This document shows, in pieces, positions 8,466 through 16,705 of a stretch of 57,159 nucleotides of DNA. Every line of letters begins with the position of its first letter. Position 1 is the first letter of the stretch. The position numbers were made by a program, and so were the translations under genes. This DNA is from an uncultured Bacteroidia bacterium. Its GTDB lineage: Bacteria > Bacteroidota > Bacteroidia > Bacteroidales > Prolixibacteraceae. The notes under the pieces are model-generated. The model searched no databases and had not been told where the DNA came from. It saw only the letters and a list, made by a program, of their open reading frames with translations. The stretch lies in the NCBI GenBank assembly GCA_903927965.1, contig CAIYPA010000029.1, forward strand, positions 1 to 57,159, read 5' to 3'.

Positions 8466-8860
8466 ATCAAAAAGATTTAATGAAGGATTGGTTCAAGGAA
8501 TTGCCACAGGATCAACCATCTCCTGAATTTCAAGTAAAGGTCATGCAAAGGGTGATGTCCGAATGGACATTAAATCCGAACAAATATCAGCCTATGATCA
8601 CGAGCAAAGGTTGGTGGACAATCGGGCTAATTGCCTTTGTTTTAACGACCATTCTTTTTATGCTCCACCCTTCTTCTGCCGGTCAGCAAGCTGTTTTACC
8701 AACTACACTGTTTGGATTGGACTATGCCAAGCTTTTTGAACCTTTTGCACGGATTTTGGAAAAACTCAACCATATCTCCCCTACCGTTGCAATCGGAACG
8801 CTTGCCATTATCGCATTGTGGTTTTTCGATCAGCTTTTTGTAAGGACCGTGAAAAGGTAA
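8462..8860 (+). CDS. Small membrane protein, putative anti-sigma partner
   Basis: The 132-residue protein overlaps the sigma gene by 4 bp. A soluble N-terminus (MNQKDLMKDWFKELPQDQPSPEFQVKVMQRV) precedes a transmembrane helix (WWTIGLIAFVLTTILFML) and a second one near the C-terminus (TVAIGTLAIIALWFF). The order, cytoplasmic N-terminal helix then membrane anchor after an ECF sigma gene, suggests an anti-sigma factor. I see no ZAS zinc motif (HxxxCxxC), so the role is inferred from context only. Confidence 0.7.
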   Translation: MNQKDLMKDWFKELPQDQPSPEFQVKVMQRVMSEWTLNPNKYQPMITSKGWWTIGLIAFVLTTILFMLHPSSAGQQAVLPTTLFGLDYAKLFEPFARILEKLNHISPTVAIGTLAIIALWFFDQLFVRTVKR

Positions 8861-8893
8861 TTTTTTTTAATAAATTGGCTAATAAGTGTTTAC

Positions 8894-8924
8894 AAAAGGA
8901 ATAGTTCAGAGCTATTCCTTTTTT
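8894..8924 (+). terminator. Terminator of the sigma-factor operon
   Basis: A perfect 11-bp inverted repeat (AAAAGGAATAG / CTATTCCTTTT) with a 7-nt loop is followed by more T. Its position also argues that the nitroreductase begins after it. Confidence 0.85.
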
Positions 8925-8948
8925 CTTAATTGTAAAATTCAATCTCCA

Positions 8949-9470
8949 ATGCTTAATATTCTTTATCATCGTCATAGCACCAGGAAATTCCTTGACAGAA
9001 AGGTTGAGGAAGAAAAAATAAAAGACCTTCTGACAGCAGCATTGCTGGGTCCATCATCAAAAGGGAACCGTCCATGGGAATTCATTGTTGTTGATGACCC
9101 TCCATTTCTTGAACTACTCTCGAAATCAAAAGTTGGGGCATCTTTCCTGAGAGATTCCCCCTTGGCAATTATTATAGCAGGTGATCCAACCAAAAGCGAT
9201 GTTTGGGTTGAAGATTGTTCAATTGCTTCAATCCTGCTTCAGCTTGAAGCTGAAGCACTCGGATTGGGTTCGTGTTGGGTGCAGATCCGTAACCGAAAGT
9301 ACACTGAACAAATCACTGCAAATGAATACGTTCACCAGCATTTTAACATTCCTGTAAGATTGGAAGTCCTTTCAGTTGTAGGGATTGGTTATAAGGCAGT
9401 TGAAAAACCGCCTTATTCAGAATACGATCTGGATTGGGAAAAGGTTTTTCGGAACGGATATCACAATTAG
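8949..9470 (+). CDS. Nitroreductase family protein
   Basis: The 173-residue flavin enzyme is of the nitroreductase fold. HRHSTRKFLDRKVEEEKIKDLL supplies the FMN-contacting Arg/Ser near the N-terminus, followed by LLGPSSKGNRPWEFIVVDD and the AEALGLGSCWVQIRNR stretch with the conserved Gly. It probably uses NAD(P)H to reduce nitro, quinone or similar substrates; the true substrate is unknown. The frame is open from a GTG at 8886, but the ATG at 8949 fits the family start and lies just after the upstream terminator, so I use it. Confidence 0.88.
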   Translation: MLNILYHRHSTRKFLDRKVEEEKIKDLLTAALLGPSSKGNRPWEFIVVDDPPFLELLSKSKVGASFLRDSPLAIIIAGDPTKSDVWVEDCSIASILLQLEAEALGLGSCWVQIRNRKYTEQITANEYVHQHFNIPVRLEVLSVVGIGYKAVEKPPYSEYDLDWEKVFRNGYHN

Positions 9471-9569
9471 GTTACTGTGGTTGACAAGTTCTTGATTGAT
9501 TTAGAAATAAACAATTGAATTGATAATTGACCAGAGATGCTTTTTCAAAATTAAATATCAAATAAAAAA

Positions 9570-9758
9570 ATGAGCCATATTAAAAAAGCTTTATTAGATA
9601 CACTTATACTGGCTGGTATGTTTGTGATTTTCGCAATCTTTCAAAAATCACTGCAAAATTATCGGGTTTTAATTCCAATAACTGGGTTACTCGTTTACAA
9701 TCTTATTAAAGCAGCATATTTTATTTATAATGATAAGAAAAAAGGCAATTTGAACTAG
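9570..9758 (+). CDS. Small two-helix membrane protein, unknown
   Basis: The 62-residue protein has two likely transmembrane helices (LDTLILAGMFVIFAIF and VLIPITGLLVYNLIKAAYFIY) and a basic tail. It has its own ATG and a plausible AT-rich leader. I do not recognise a family. Codon use looks like that of its neighbours, and it covers an otherwise empty space, so it is probably a real gene. Confidence 0.5.
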   Translation: MSHIKKALLDTLILAGMFVIFAIFQKSLQNYRVLIPITGLLVYNLIKAAYFIYNDKKKGNLN

Positions 9759-9770
9759 ATGCCTTACAAC

Positions 9771-9794
9771 AGCGGCAGTCAACTGGCTGCTGGC
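9771..9794. repeat. Degenerate GGCGGCTGG-type repeat
   Basis: The tract AGCGGCAGTCAACTGGCTGC and the following TGG are a weak copy of the repeat seen at 1262, 14497 and 18170. It lies between convergent genes. Confidence 0.45.
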
Positions 9795-9831
9795 AAGTCC
9801 CTAACAATGTGATTATCACTCATCAAAAAAG

Positions 9832-11154
9832 TTATTCCGTTTTATACTCAAAGGCATAAGATTCACCGTGTTGTGTAATATCCAATCCCAGCCGCTCTGT
9901 TTTTGGGGCAACCCGCATCGGAATGATCAGATCAGTCAAACGATAAAGCAGGTATGAACCACCAAAAGTGAAAATGCCGACTACAAACAAAGCAACAATA
10001 TGGACAAGAAAAGTGTGGAACTCTCCATAAAAAAGTCCAATTCCTTGTGCAAAAACACCGGTTAAAACCATCCCGATTATACCACCCATACCGTGAGCAG
10101 GAAATACATCAAGCGTGTCGTCAATATAAGTCATTGACCGATAATGTATTGAATAATTACAGATTATTGAGGCTGCCAAACCGATAAATATACTTGCACC
10201 AACGTTTACGAAACCGGCAGCAGGGGTAATTGCCACCAATCCAACTACAAGACCAATTGCAGCCCCCATAGCCGAAGGTTTGCGTCCCATTGCAGCATCC
10301 ACCATCAAATAGCCGATCATTGCAGCTGCAGAAGCTGTATTTGTATTCACCAAGGCAATTGTGGCAATCGAATTGGCTGCCAGAGCTGAACCGGCATTGA
10401 AACCAAACCAGCCAAACCACAACATCCCAGCACCCAATAAAACAAATGGGATATTTGCGGGAAGAAAAGGTTGCGTATAATCACGTCGCCGACCCAGGAA
10501 CATCGCTCCTGCCAGGGCGGCAAATCCTGCTGACATATGTACAACTGTACCTCCAGCGAAATCAAGGACACCCCAATTCCGAAGGAAACCATTTGGATGC
10601 CATGTCCAATGCGCCAAAGGACAATAAATAAAAATCACAAACAAACTCATAAACAGGATATAGGCATTGAATCGGACCCTTCCGGCAAAGGAACCTGTGA
10701 TCAATGCCGGGGTTATGATCGCAAATTTGAGCTGAAACATCGCAAACAGTGCGAGCGGGATCGTAGGCGCCAACAACTTGTCAGTATTGCTGCCTACCCC
10801 TTTAAACATGAAAAAAGTAAATGGATTCCCTATCAGCCCATATTTATCTGGGCCGATGCTGTCACCAAACGCGAGGCTAAATCCCACCAACATCCAGATA
10901 AGGCTAACAACTCCCATGGCAATAAAACTCTGCAACATCGTTGAAAGGATATTCTTTGGCTGGATCATACCGCCATAGAAAAATGCAAGTCCGGGCGTCA
11001 TTAACAACACAAGTGCAGTGGCGGTCAGCATCCAGGCGACATCACCCGGAACAATATTAGGATCTAAAGCTGTGGAGCTGATACCTGAAAAATAAACTCC
11101 AAATAATGTCACCAACAAAGTCAATACAATAACGATCATCCAAATTCTTTTCAT
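9832..11154 (-). CDS. amt: Ammonium transporter
   Basis: The 440-residue Amt/MEP/Rh protein begins with a signal-like first helix and then has the family segments WMLTATALVLLMTPGLAFFYGGM, FAGGTVVHMSAGFAALAGA (first pore histidine) and VFPAHGMGGIIGMVLTGVF (second pore histidine). About eleven transmembrane helices are expected. It imports ammonium or ammonia across the inner membrane. No glnK/glnB PII gene lies next to it in this window, although such pairing is common. The C-terminus (LGLDITQHGESYAFEYKTE) is a short cytoplasmic tail. Confidence 0.95.
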   Translation of the reverse strand: MKRIWMIVIVLTLLVTLFGVYFSGISSTALDPNIVPGDVAWMLTATALVLLMTPGLAFFYGGMIQPKNILSTMLQSFIAMGVVSLIWMLVGFSLAFGDSIGPDKYGLIGNPFTFFMFKGVGSNTDKLLAPTIPLALFAMFQLKFAIITPALITGSFAGRVRFNAYILFMSLFVIFIYCPLAHWTWHPNGFLRNWGVLDFAGGTVVHMSAGFAALAGAMFLGRRRDYTQPFLPANIPFVLLGAGMLWFGWFGFNAGSALAANSIATIALVNTNTASAAAMIGYLMVDAAMGRKPSAMGAAIGLVVGLVAITPAAGFVNVGASIFIGLAASIICNYSIHYRSMTYIDDTLDVFPAHGMGGIIGMVLTGVFAQGIGLFYGEFHTFLVHIVALFVVGIFTFGGSYLLYRLTDLIIPMRVAPKTERLGLDITQHGESYAFEYKTE

Positions 11155-11172
11155 TTCTGAAGTTTTTTCTGT

Positions 11173-11859
11173 CTATGACAAACCTAATTTTCGACCAATA
11201 AATATCAGTAGGAATTGACGGAATGGATGTTTCTTATTCAAAAGAATCCTATCAAATTGTATTTGCCAAAAATCATTCTTTTGATGGTTTTGTATAGAAC
11301 CAAAGGCAGCAATCAATCCATCTATTACATCTTTTGCTCTTTTTTCTTTCAGAATTTTATGATTTAGATTCAGAATAGAAATAAAAGATTCAACTTGCTT
11401 TATATGTTCTTGAGAGAGTGTGTGTTTCGCAGTAATTTGGCCATCAGCCAATGCATCAAAAAAGCAGTTGCTTTTTTGATCGGTAACATCCGAACTAGAA
11501 ATGAAAATTAAAGGGGTGATAAGATTACTCCCTTTTCCTTTGTCACAATGCAACTTATCTGTATCTGGATCTTTTGATGGATGCCTACAAACAGCAACAA
11601 GATTGTAATAATTCGTTGAAAGTTCTATGTTAAATTCTTTTGGTATTACATGTTCGATTGATGAATTATCAATTTTAATTGACTGCTGACAATACGCACA
11701 TAGACCATTTTGTTCATCAATTAAAAACTGTCGTGCCAGGCTTAAATTAGTCAAGGAACCATAGTCAGAACCATAATCAAAGGATCTGCCTCCCGCGGCC
11801 TTGGTAAACCATTCATTCCAATCTGCTGGTGGAAGATTTTGCTTTTTTATGTATTGCAT
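11173..11859 (-). CDS. HNH endonuclease, PtuB/TIGR02646-like
   Basis: The protein carries a zinc-finger HNH core (GLCAYCQQSIKI, then SIEHVIPKEF and NLVAVCRHPSKDPD) typical of the TIGR02646/PtuB group. The start is placed at the ATG at 11859, one base after the TAA of the ATPase gene (TAAGATG), giving 228 residues with the usual MQYIKKQNLPPADWNEW opening. An in-frame ATG at 11892 would add 11 residues. The pairing with an AAA ATPase matches the Septu anti-phage layout, where the ATPase regulates the nuclease. Function in defence is inferred from family and order. Confidence 0.82.
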   Translation of the reverse strand: MQYIKKQNLPPADWNEWFTKAAGGRSFDYGSDYGSLTNLSLARQFLIDEQNGLCAYCQQSIKIDNSSIEHVIPKEFNIELSTNYYNLVAVCRHPSKDPDTDKLHCDKGKGSNLITPLIFISSSDVTDQKSNCFFDALADGQITAKHTLSQEHIKQVESFISILNLNHKILKEKRAKDVIDGLIAAFGSIQNHQKNDFWQIQFDRILLNKKHPFRQFLLIFIGRKLGLS

Positions 11860-11860
11860 C

Positions 11861-13135
11861 TTAGTCCTGATAAATAGATTTTTGCCATTCAATCAATGCC
11901 AGAGCTTTATTAATATCTGAATCTTCCAAGCCCAACAGATTGGTAAGTTCTTCCAATAATGGTTCAAACTCATCAGTTTTGTTTTCATCGATCAAGGTAA
12001 AAAGCAAATTCAATTTATTCTGAGTCGGAACATGCCGATCAGATGCACCTAAAACATTCCGTAAAATGCTATTCACCTGTTTTCCAAAGAATTCAGAATT
12101 ATGTTTTAGAATCTGATTTTCACTTACAACAAACAAAGTCCCGTTTTGAAAATTTGCCACTACCGTAGGACTATGAGTTGTAATGAAAAACTGAACCTTT
12201 GGAAAAAGCATTTGAACCAGTGATATTGCCTTGGCTTGCCACTTAGGGTGAAGGTGAAGGTCAATCTCGTCAATTGTCACAACTCCAGAAATATTCGCTG
12301 ATATTTCTTCTAAAGGTAACCATGGATTCAATTGGGATGCCCTCCAAACCATATCTATTACAAGATATAATATATTTCGAAACCCATCAGAATAATAACT
12401 AATTGGCAGATTGTGTTCTTGATCGTAATTGACGTAAAGTTCATTGTTATAGTCGGGATCCTGATAGATTTTCAAAGGGAAATTATAAGGAAGGTTTAAG
12501 AACAAAATCAATGTTTGTTTAATCGCACTCTCTACGTTCTCCAAAATTAAATCAATTTTATCAATCTCTTTAATTTGCAAGGTTGCCCTTCGTGTTACTG
12601 CATTCCCTAACCATTCATTCAATACGCCTTTAATGGCATTTTCTTTTAGACATTGTAAGTAGCCATTTCTCCTGCCATTCGCAACATCATATTTTTCTTC
12701 TCCCTCTTTAAATAACCTCTGAGTAGAATAATAAGCCAGTAAAGGAGTCATTGTTCTATCCACACTTAATTCAAACAGGTTAAAATAATTTTTGCCATAA
12801 TCACTGGCAGGTTTTAATCCAATTGTATCATTGCGTTTTGTATCACGTTTTATTGTTCTTGACCATTCGCTACCAATGACCCGTGAATTAGCACAAACCG
12901 TAGTAAATTGTTCCCTTTTCCCATCTTTGATTTTAATTTCATCAAACCCAATTTCTCTGTGCATTTTTTTTTCCTGAGAACCAAAGAAACCTCCAACTGC
13001 AACATTAATGGCATCAAGGATACTTGTTTTACCACTACCATTTCCTCCGACAAAAAGATTTACACCATCAGAAAAATCAACCTCTGCAAGTTCAAAATTC
13101 TTGAAATTCGTTACAATTAGCTTATCTATTTGCAT
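11861..13135 (-). CDS. AAA/ABC-type ATPase, PtuA-like defence ATPase
   Basis: This is an OLD/RecF-like ATPase of about 424 residues. VGGNGSGKTSILDAINVAVGG is the Walker A, YYSDGFRNILYLV the signature-like segment, GVVTIDEIDLHLHPKW the Walker B with catalytic Glu, and FFITTHSPTVV the switch histidine. No TOPRIM domain follows. With the HNH partner directly downstream it forms a Septu-like two-gene module. The frame opens at a TTG (13156), but the ATG at 13135 gives the normal MQIDKLIVTNFKNFE start. The pair is noticeably A/T-rich and inserted between amt and lrp2, which fits horizontal gain. Confidence 0.82.
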   Translation of the reverse strand: MQIDKLIVTNFKNFELAEVDFSDGVNLFVGGNGSGKTSILDAINVAVGGFFGSQEKKMHREIGFDEIKIKDGKREQFTTVCANSRVIGSEWSRTIKRDTKRNDTIGLKPASDYGKNYFNLFELSVDRTMTPLLAYYSTQRLFKEGEEKYDVANGRRNGYLQCLKENAIKGVLNEWLGNAVTRRATLQIKEIDKIDLILENVESAIKQTLILFLNLPYNFPLKIYQDPDYNNELYVNYDQEHNLPISYYSDGFRNILYLVIDMVWRASQLNPWLPLEEISANISGVVTIDEIDLHLHPKWQAKAISLVQMLFPKVQFFITTHSPTVVANFQNGTLFVVSENQILKHNSEFFGKQVNSILRNVLGASDRHVPTQNKLNLLFTLIDENKTDEFEPLLEELTNLLGLEDSDINKALALIEWQKSIYQD

Positions 13136-13225
13136 GACATTCTGATTAGATGACAAATTTTATTTATAATGTGGTTTAAAGGTCAAATTTAAAATTTTAT
13201 TTTTAAACAGTATTGATAAAAAATC

Positions 13226-13233
13226 TATTTTTG
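13226..13233 (+). promoter_or_regulatory. Candidate -7 element of the second lrp gene
   Basis: TATTTTTG matches the TAnnTTTG consensus and lies 24 bp before the ATG at 13257. No convincing -33 element is seen at the right distance. Confidence 0.35.
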
Positions 13234-13256
13234 GGGAAAAGGAAATATTTGACAAT

Positions 13257-13724
13257 ATGACACTGCGAAATCAACTTGACGATACCGATCTGCACATATT
13301 GGATATTATAACAAAAAATGCGCGGATACCCTTTAAAGATGTGGCAACTGATTGTGGAATATCACGGGCTGCAGTTCACCAACGCGTCAACCGCATGATT
13401 GAAATGGGTGTAATTACCGGTTCGGGATACTACATCGATCCGAAGAAAATCGACTACAGGACCTGCACTTACGTTGGGATATTTTTAGAAAAAGGTGGTT
13501 TGTTTCATGAAGTGGCCAAACAATTGCACGAAATCAGTGAAATTGTTGAATGTCACTATACGACAGGTGAATATGCCATATTTATCAAGGTTTATGCCCG
13601 CGACAATGAACACCTGAAGGAAATCCTGAGTGAGAAAATCCAACGGATAACGGGTGTTTCAAGTACAGAAACCTTTATTTCATTGGAGGAAACCTTTAAA
13701 CGTGAGGTTCCTATTTTCTCATAA
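13257..13724 (+). CDS. Lrp/AsnC family transcriptional regulator (paralogue 2)
   Basis: The 155-residue protein has an HTH (LDDTDLHILDIITKNARIPF, CGISRAAVHQRVNRMIEMGVITGSGY) and a RAM domain (VVGIF-like strands, VECHYTTGEYAIFIKVYARD, STETFISLEETFKREVPIF). It aligns over its whole length with the product of 3867-4385, including RAAVHQRV against GAAIHQRV and the near-identical C-terminal strand. The two are recent or conserved paralogues. The last 6 bases overlap the 3' end of the convergent rlmB gene. Confidence 0.92.
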   Translation: MTLRNQLDDTDLHILDIITKNARIPFKDVATDCGISRAAVHQRVNRMIEMGVITGSGYYIDPKKIDYRTCTYVGIFLEKGGLFHEVAKQLHEISEIVECHYTTGEYAIFIKVYARDNEHLKEILSEKIQRITGVSSTETFISLEETFKREVPIFS

Positions 13725-14465
13725 AACGTTTGAGCTCCGTTGACGGATGGCCTCAAAAATCATAATACCGGCAGCAACCGAAACATTCAACGATTTGATC
13801 TGCCCAAATTGGGGAATCTTCGCCCATTCGTCTGCAACTTTAAGCAATCCTGCTTCAATGCCCAAATCTTCCGAACCAAGGATGATGGCAAGAGGATCTT
13901 TCATCGACACATCGAAAAGAAATTTCTCACCCTTATCAGTAGCAGCAACTATTTTTAATCCGCTGTTTTTTAGGTATTTTACAACATTTGCCAAACTTTT
14001 TGTACGGCAAACAGGGATCAGGTGCAAGGCTCCTGCAGAAGTCTTGATGGCATCTGCATTGATCTGCGCTGAACCCTTCTCAGGTATCACAATTGCATCA
14101 ACCCCTGCAACTTCAGCTGACCTCGTAATCGCACCAAAATTCCGTACATCGGTAATCTCGTCCAGAATCAGGATAAGCGGATTTTTTCCCTCTTCGTACA
14201 ACCTTGGGATGATCTCCTCAATGTTCTGGTAAGCGATGGGCGATATAAACGCCAAAACCCCTTGATGGTTTTTTCGGGTCACACGGTCGATTTTCTCGAT
14301 AGGCACCAACTGGATCGGGATTTGCATCTGATGTACCAAATCCATGAGTTCACGATAAAGCTCCCCCTGCAAACCTTTCTTTATCAGTATCTTTTCAATC
14401 TCTTTTCCCGAAAGGATCGCCTCGATGATGGTGTGCATCCCAAAAATATAATCCGACTTTTCCAT
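13719..14465 (-). CDS. rlmB: 23S rRNA 2'-O-methyltransferase RlmB (TrmH family)
   Basis: The 248-residue SPOUT methyltransferase has an N-terminal substrate-binding domain (YIFGMHTIIEAILSGKEIEKILI). The knotted catalytic domain has motifs ILDEITDVRNFGAITRSAEVAG, IILGSEDLGI and KSLNVSVAAGIMIFEAIRQR. The family methylates the ribose of G2251 in 23S rRNA with SAM; some members act on tRNA, so the exact target is inferred. It lies downstream of the ABC-F gene on the same strand, with a repeat tract between them. Confidence 0.92.
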   Translation of the reverse strand: MEKSDYIFGMHTIIEAILSGKEIEKILIKKGLQGELYRELMDLVHQMQIPIQLVPIEKIDRVTRKNHQGVLAFISPIAYQNIEEIIPRLYEEGKNPLILILDEITDVRNFGAITRSAEVAGVDAIVIPEKGSAQINADAIKTSAGALHLIPVCRTKSLANVVKYLKNSGLKIVAATDKGEKFLFDVSMKDPLAIILGSEDLGIEAGLLKVADEWAKIPQFGQIKSLNVSVAAGIMIFEAIRQRSSNVL

Positions 14466-14496
14466 TTATATCTATTAATTTAATTTTCAAAATTTT

Positions 14497-14530
14497 AAGC
14501 GGCTGGCGGCTGGAAACTGGCGGCTGGCTG
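14497..14530. repeat. GGCGGCTGG-type dispersed repeat
   Basis: Four GGCTGG/CTGGCGG units alternate with a GGAAACTGG unit. The tract is GC-rich within AT-rich surroundings, between rlmB and the ABC-F gene. Confidence 0.75.
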
Positions 14531-14538
14531 TTAAAGAA

Positions 14539-16485
14539 TTACCAGTTCCGTTTTGCCAACCATTCATCAAGTTCTTCATGGAGCAATTCCCATTCGTACA
14601 TCACCTCCTCGACACGCTTCTTGCTTTTACCGTAACGCTCAAAAAGTGAAGAATTATCGATTGTGGAGGGATCGGCAAGCATCTGATCCATTCCGGCGAT
14701 CTCCTTTTCAAGTTTTGAAATCTGACCCTCGGTTTCACCGATCTGCCTTTCGATCCGGCTGATCACCTTATTGATCTCCTTCCGTTCTTCAAAACTTATG
14801 GCAGGAACCTCCTTCACAACGACCTCTTTCTTCTCCTTTTTCTCAGGAATGGAAAGCTCAAGTTCGCGCAAAGACTCCAATTTCCGCTTTTGAAGGAAAT
14901 CGTAAACCCCGCCAAGGTGCTGCCTGATCTTTTTATGCTTAAATTCATAGACAACGTCAACCAATCCATCCAGAAACTCACGGTCGTGCGAAACGACAAG
15001 CAAAGTACCGTCAAAATCGAGCAAAGCCTTCTTTAACAAACCTTTTGAATGGATGTCGAGGTGGTTTGTAGGCTCATCCAAAACCAGAAAGTTCACCGGC
15101 TCAAGCAACAACCTGATCATAGCCAGGCGTGAACGCTCGCCACCAGACAATACTTTTACCTTTTTGTCGGCATCTTGTCCCGAAAACATAAACGCACCCA
15201 AAATATCACGGATCTTTGTCCGGATGTCACCAACAGCAATCTTGTCAATGGTTTCAAAAGCCGTTAATTCCTCATCCATCGCATCTGCCTGATTTTGCGC
15301 AAAATACCCTATCTTTACATTGTGGCCCAACTTATGCTCTCCGGTACATTCAAGCTCCTGCATGATGATCCTGGCCATGGTACTCTTCCCTTCACCGTTC
15401 TTCCCAACAAATGCGATCCGGTTGCCCCTTTCAAGGGTAAGGTCAACTTTGTCCAGAACAAGCAAGTCGTCATACCTTTTACTGACCTCTTTGGCCTGAA
15501 AAACCACAGTTCCCGAACGTGGGGAGGGTGGAAATTTTATATTTAAAGAACGGGTATCCTCTTCATCAATTTCAATACGGTCAACCTTATCGAGCTGTTT
15601 GATACGTGATTGGACCTGGACAGATTTGGTGGCCTTGTACCTGAACCGCGCAATAAACTCTTCCGTATCCTGGATCATTTTTTGCTGGTTCACAAACGCT
15701 GCCATTTGCTGTTCGCGCCGTTCCTTGCGAAGCTCAATATATTTAGAATAGTTCACTTTATAATCGTAGATCTTGCCCAAACTAATCTCAACCGTCCGGT
15801 TGGTCACATTGTCGAGAAAAGCCCTGTCGTGCGATACCAACACCACTGCCCCTGCATAATCCTTCAGGAAACTCTCAAGCCATTCAATCGATTCAATATC
15901 AAGGTGGTTCGTTGGTTCATCGAGCAGGAAGACATCCGGCTTTTTAAGGAGGATTTTTGCAAGTTCGATCCTCATTCGCCATCCACCCGAAAACTCGGAA
16001 GTTGCGCGGTTGAAATCTGTCCGCTCGAAACCAAGCCCCATCAATGTCTGCTCAATATTCACATGAAAATTGTTGCCGCCCATTAAATGGAAACGCTCGT
16101 TGGCTTCATGCATTTCATCAATGATCCGGTGGTATTCGACCGATTCATAATCTTCGCGTACAGCCAGCTCGTTGTTGAGAAATTCGATCCGTTTTTCAAG
16201 GGCCTGAATTTCGGAAAATGCAGTAATTGCCTCATCCATAAGCGACCGTGAATCGGCCAGTTCCATTTGCTGCGGAAGGTATCCAATGGTGATGTCTCGA
16301 GGAATAACTACCCTCCCTGAGGTTGGGACCTGTAATCCTGCAAATATTTTTAACAAGGTTGATTTGCCAGCTCCATTTCTCCCTGCGAGGCCAATACGGT
16401 CGCGTGGGTTGACAATAAAGTTAACCTGCTTAAAAAGCTCAAAACCACCAAACTCAACATACAAATCTTCTACAGAAACACTCAT
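14539..16485 (-). CDS. ABC-F family ATPase (Uup/EttA-like)
   Basis: This soluble protein of 648 residues has two ABC modules and no membrane helices. Module one has GRNGAGKSTLLKIF, SGGWRMRIELAKILL and VFLLDEPTNHLD. Module two has GKNGEGKSTMARII, SGGERSRLAMIRLLL and FLVLDEPTNHLD. The linker between them (RKERREQQMAAFVNQQKMI) is the ABC-F arm/P-site-tRNA-interaction region. A C-terminal coiled coil (KVISRIERQIGETEGQISKL) resembles Uup. It probably acts on ribosomes to resolve stalled states. The ATG at 16485 is preferred to an upstream TTG (16494). Confidence 0.93.
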   Translation of the reverse strand: MSVSVEDLYVEFGGFELFKQVNFIVNPRDRIGLAGRNGAGKSTLLKIFAGLQVPTSGRVVIPRDITIGYLPQQMELADSRSLMDEAITAFSEIQALEKRIEFLNNELAVREDYESVEYHRIIDEMHEANERFHLMGGNNFHVNIEQTLMGLGFERTDFNRATSEFSGGWRMRIELAKILLKKPDVFLLDEPTNHLDIESIEWLESFLKDYAGAVVLVSHDRAFLDNVTNRTVEISLGKIYDYKVNYSKYIELRKERREQQMAAFVNQQKMIQDTEEFIARFRYKATKSVQVQSRIKQLDKVDRIEIDEEDTRSLNIKFPPSPRSGTVVFQAKEVSKRYDDLLVLDKVDLTLERGNRIAFVGKNGEGKSTMARIIMQELECTGEHKLGHNVKIGYFAQNQADAMDEELTAFETIDKIAVGDIRTKIRDILGAFMFSGQDADKKVKVLSGGERSRLAMIRLLLEPVNFLVLDEPTNHLDIHSKGLLKKALLDFDGTLLVVSHDREFLDGLVDVVYEFKHKKIRQHLGGVYDFLQKRKLESLRELELSIPEKKEKKEVVVKEVPAISFEERKEINKVISRIERQIGETEGQISKLEKEIAGMDQMLADPSTIDNSSLFERYGKSKKRVEEVMYEWELLHEELDEWLAKRNW

Positions 16486-16675
16486 GACAATCAATCACAT
16501 ACAAGGATGAAAACTTATTGGGCAGAATAAATTGGAAAATCGTTCCAACAGACCTGATCACCAATAAAGCAGCCGCAAAGATACCAAAATTTGCAGGGCG
16601 ATAGGATTTATTTTTCAAGACCATCCAATAATACAGCAAGATGCAAATTTTTCCTTCATGTGCAAAATCAATTTA

Positions 16676-16683
16676 TATCTTTG
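16676..16683 (+). promoter_or_regulatory. -7 promoter element of rlmD
   Basis: TATCTTTG fits the TAnnTTTG consensus exactly. It lies downstream of the first in-frame ATG (16658), so that ATG is probably not in the transcript. The -33 region is poor. Confidence 0.55.
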
Positions 16684-16705
16684 CAAAAAATTCAAATTAA
16701 ACGTT

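Noticed and set aside
10537-10944. Plus-strand open frame of 135 codons inside amt
   Set aside because: It lies on the opposite strand of a certain membrane-protein gene and has low-complexity basic sequence, as a shadow frame does.
13747-14232. Plus-strand open frame of 161 codons inside rlmB
   Set aside because: It is antisense to well-conserved SPOUT motifs, with no independent start signal.
15610-16086. Plus-strand open frame of 158 codons inside the ABC-F gene
   Set aside because: It is the complement of conserved ABC motifs and is explained by the codon bias of that gene.
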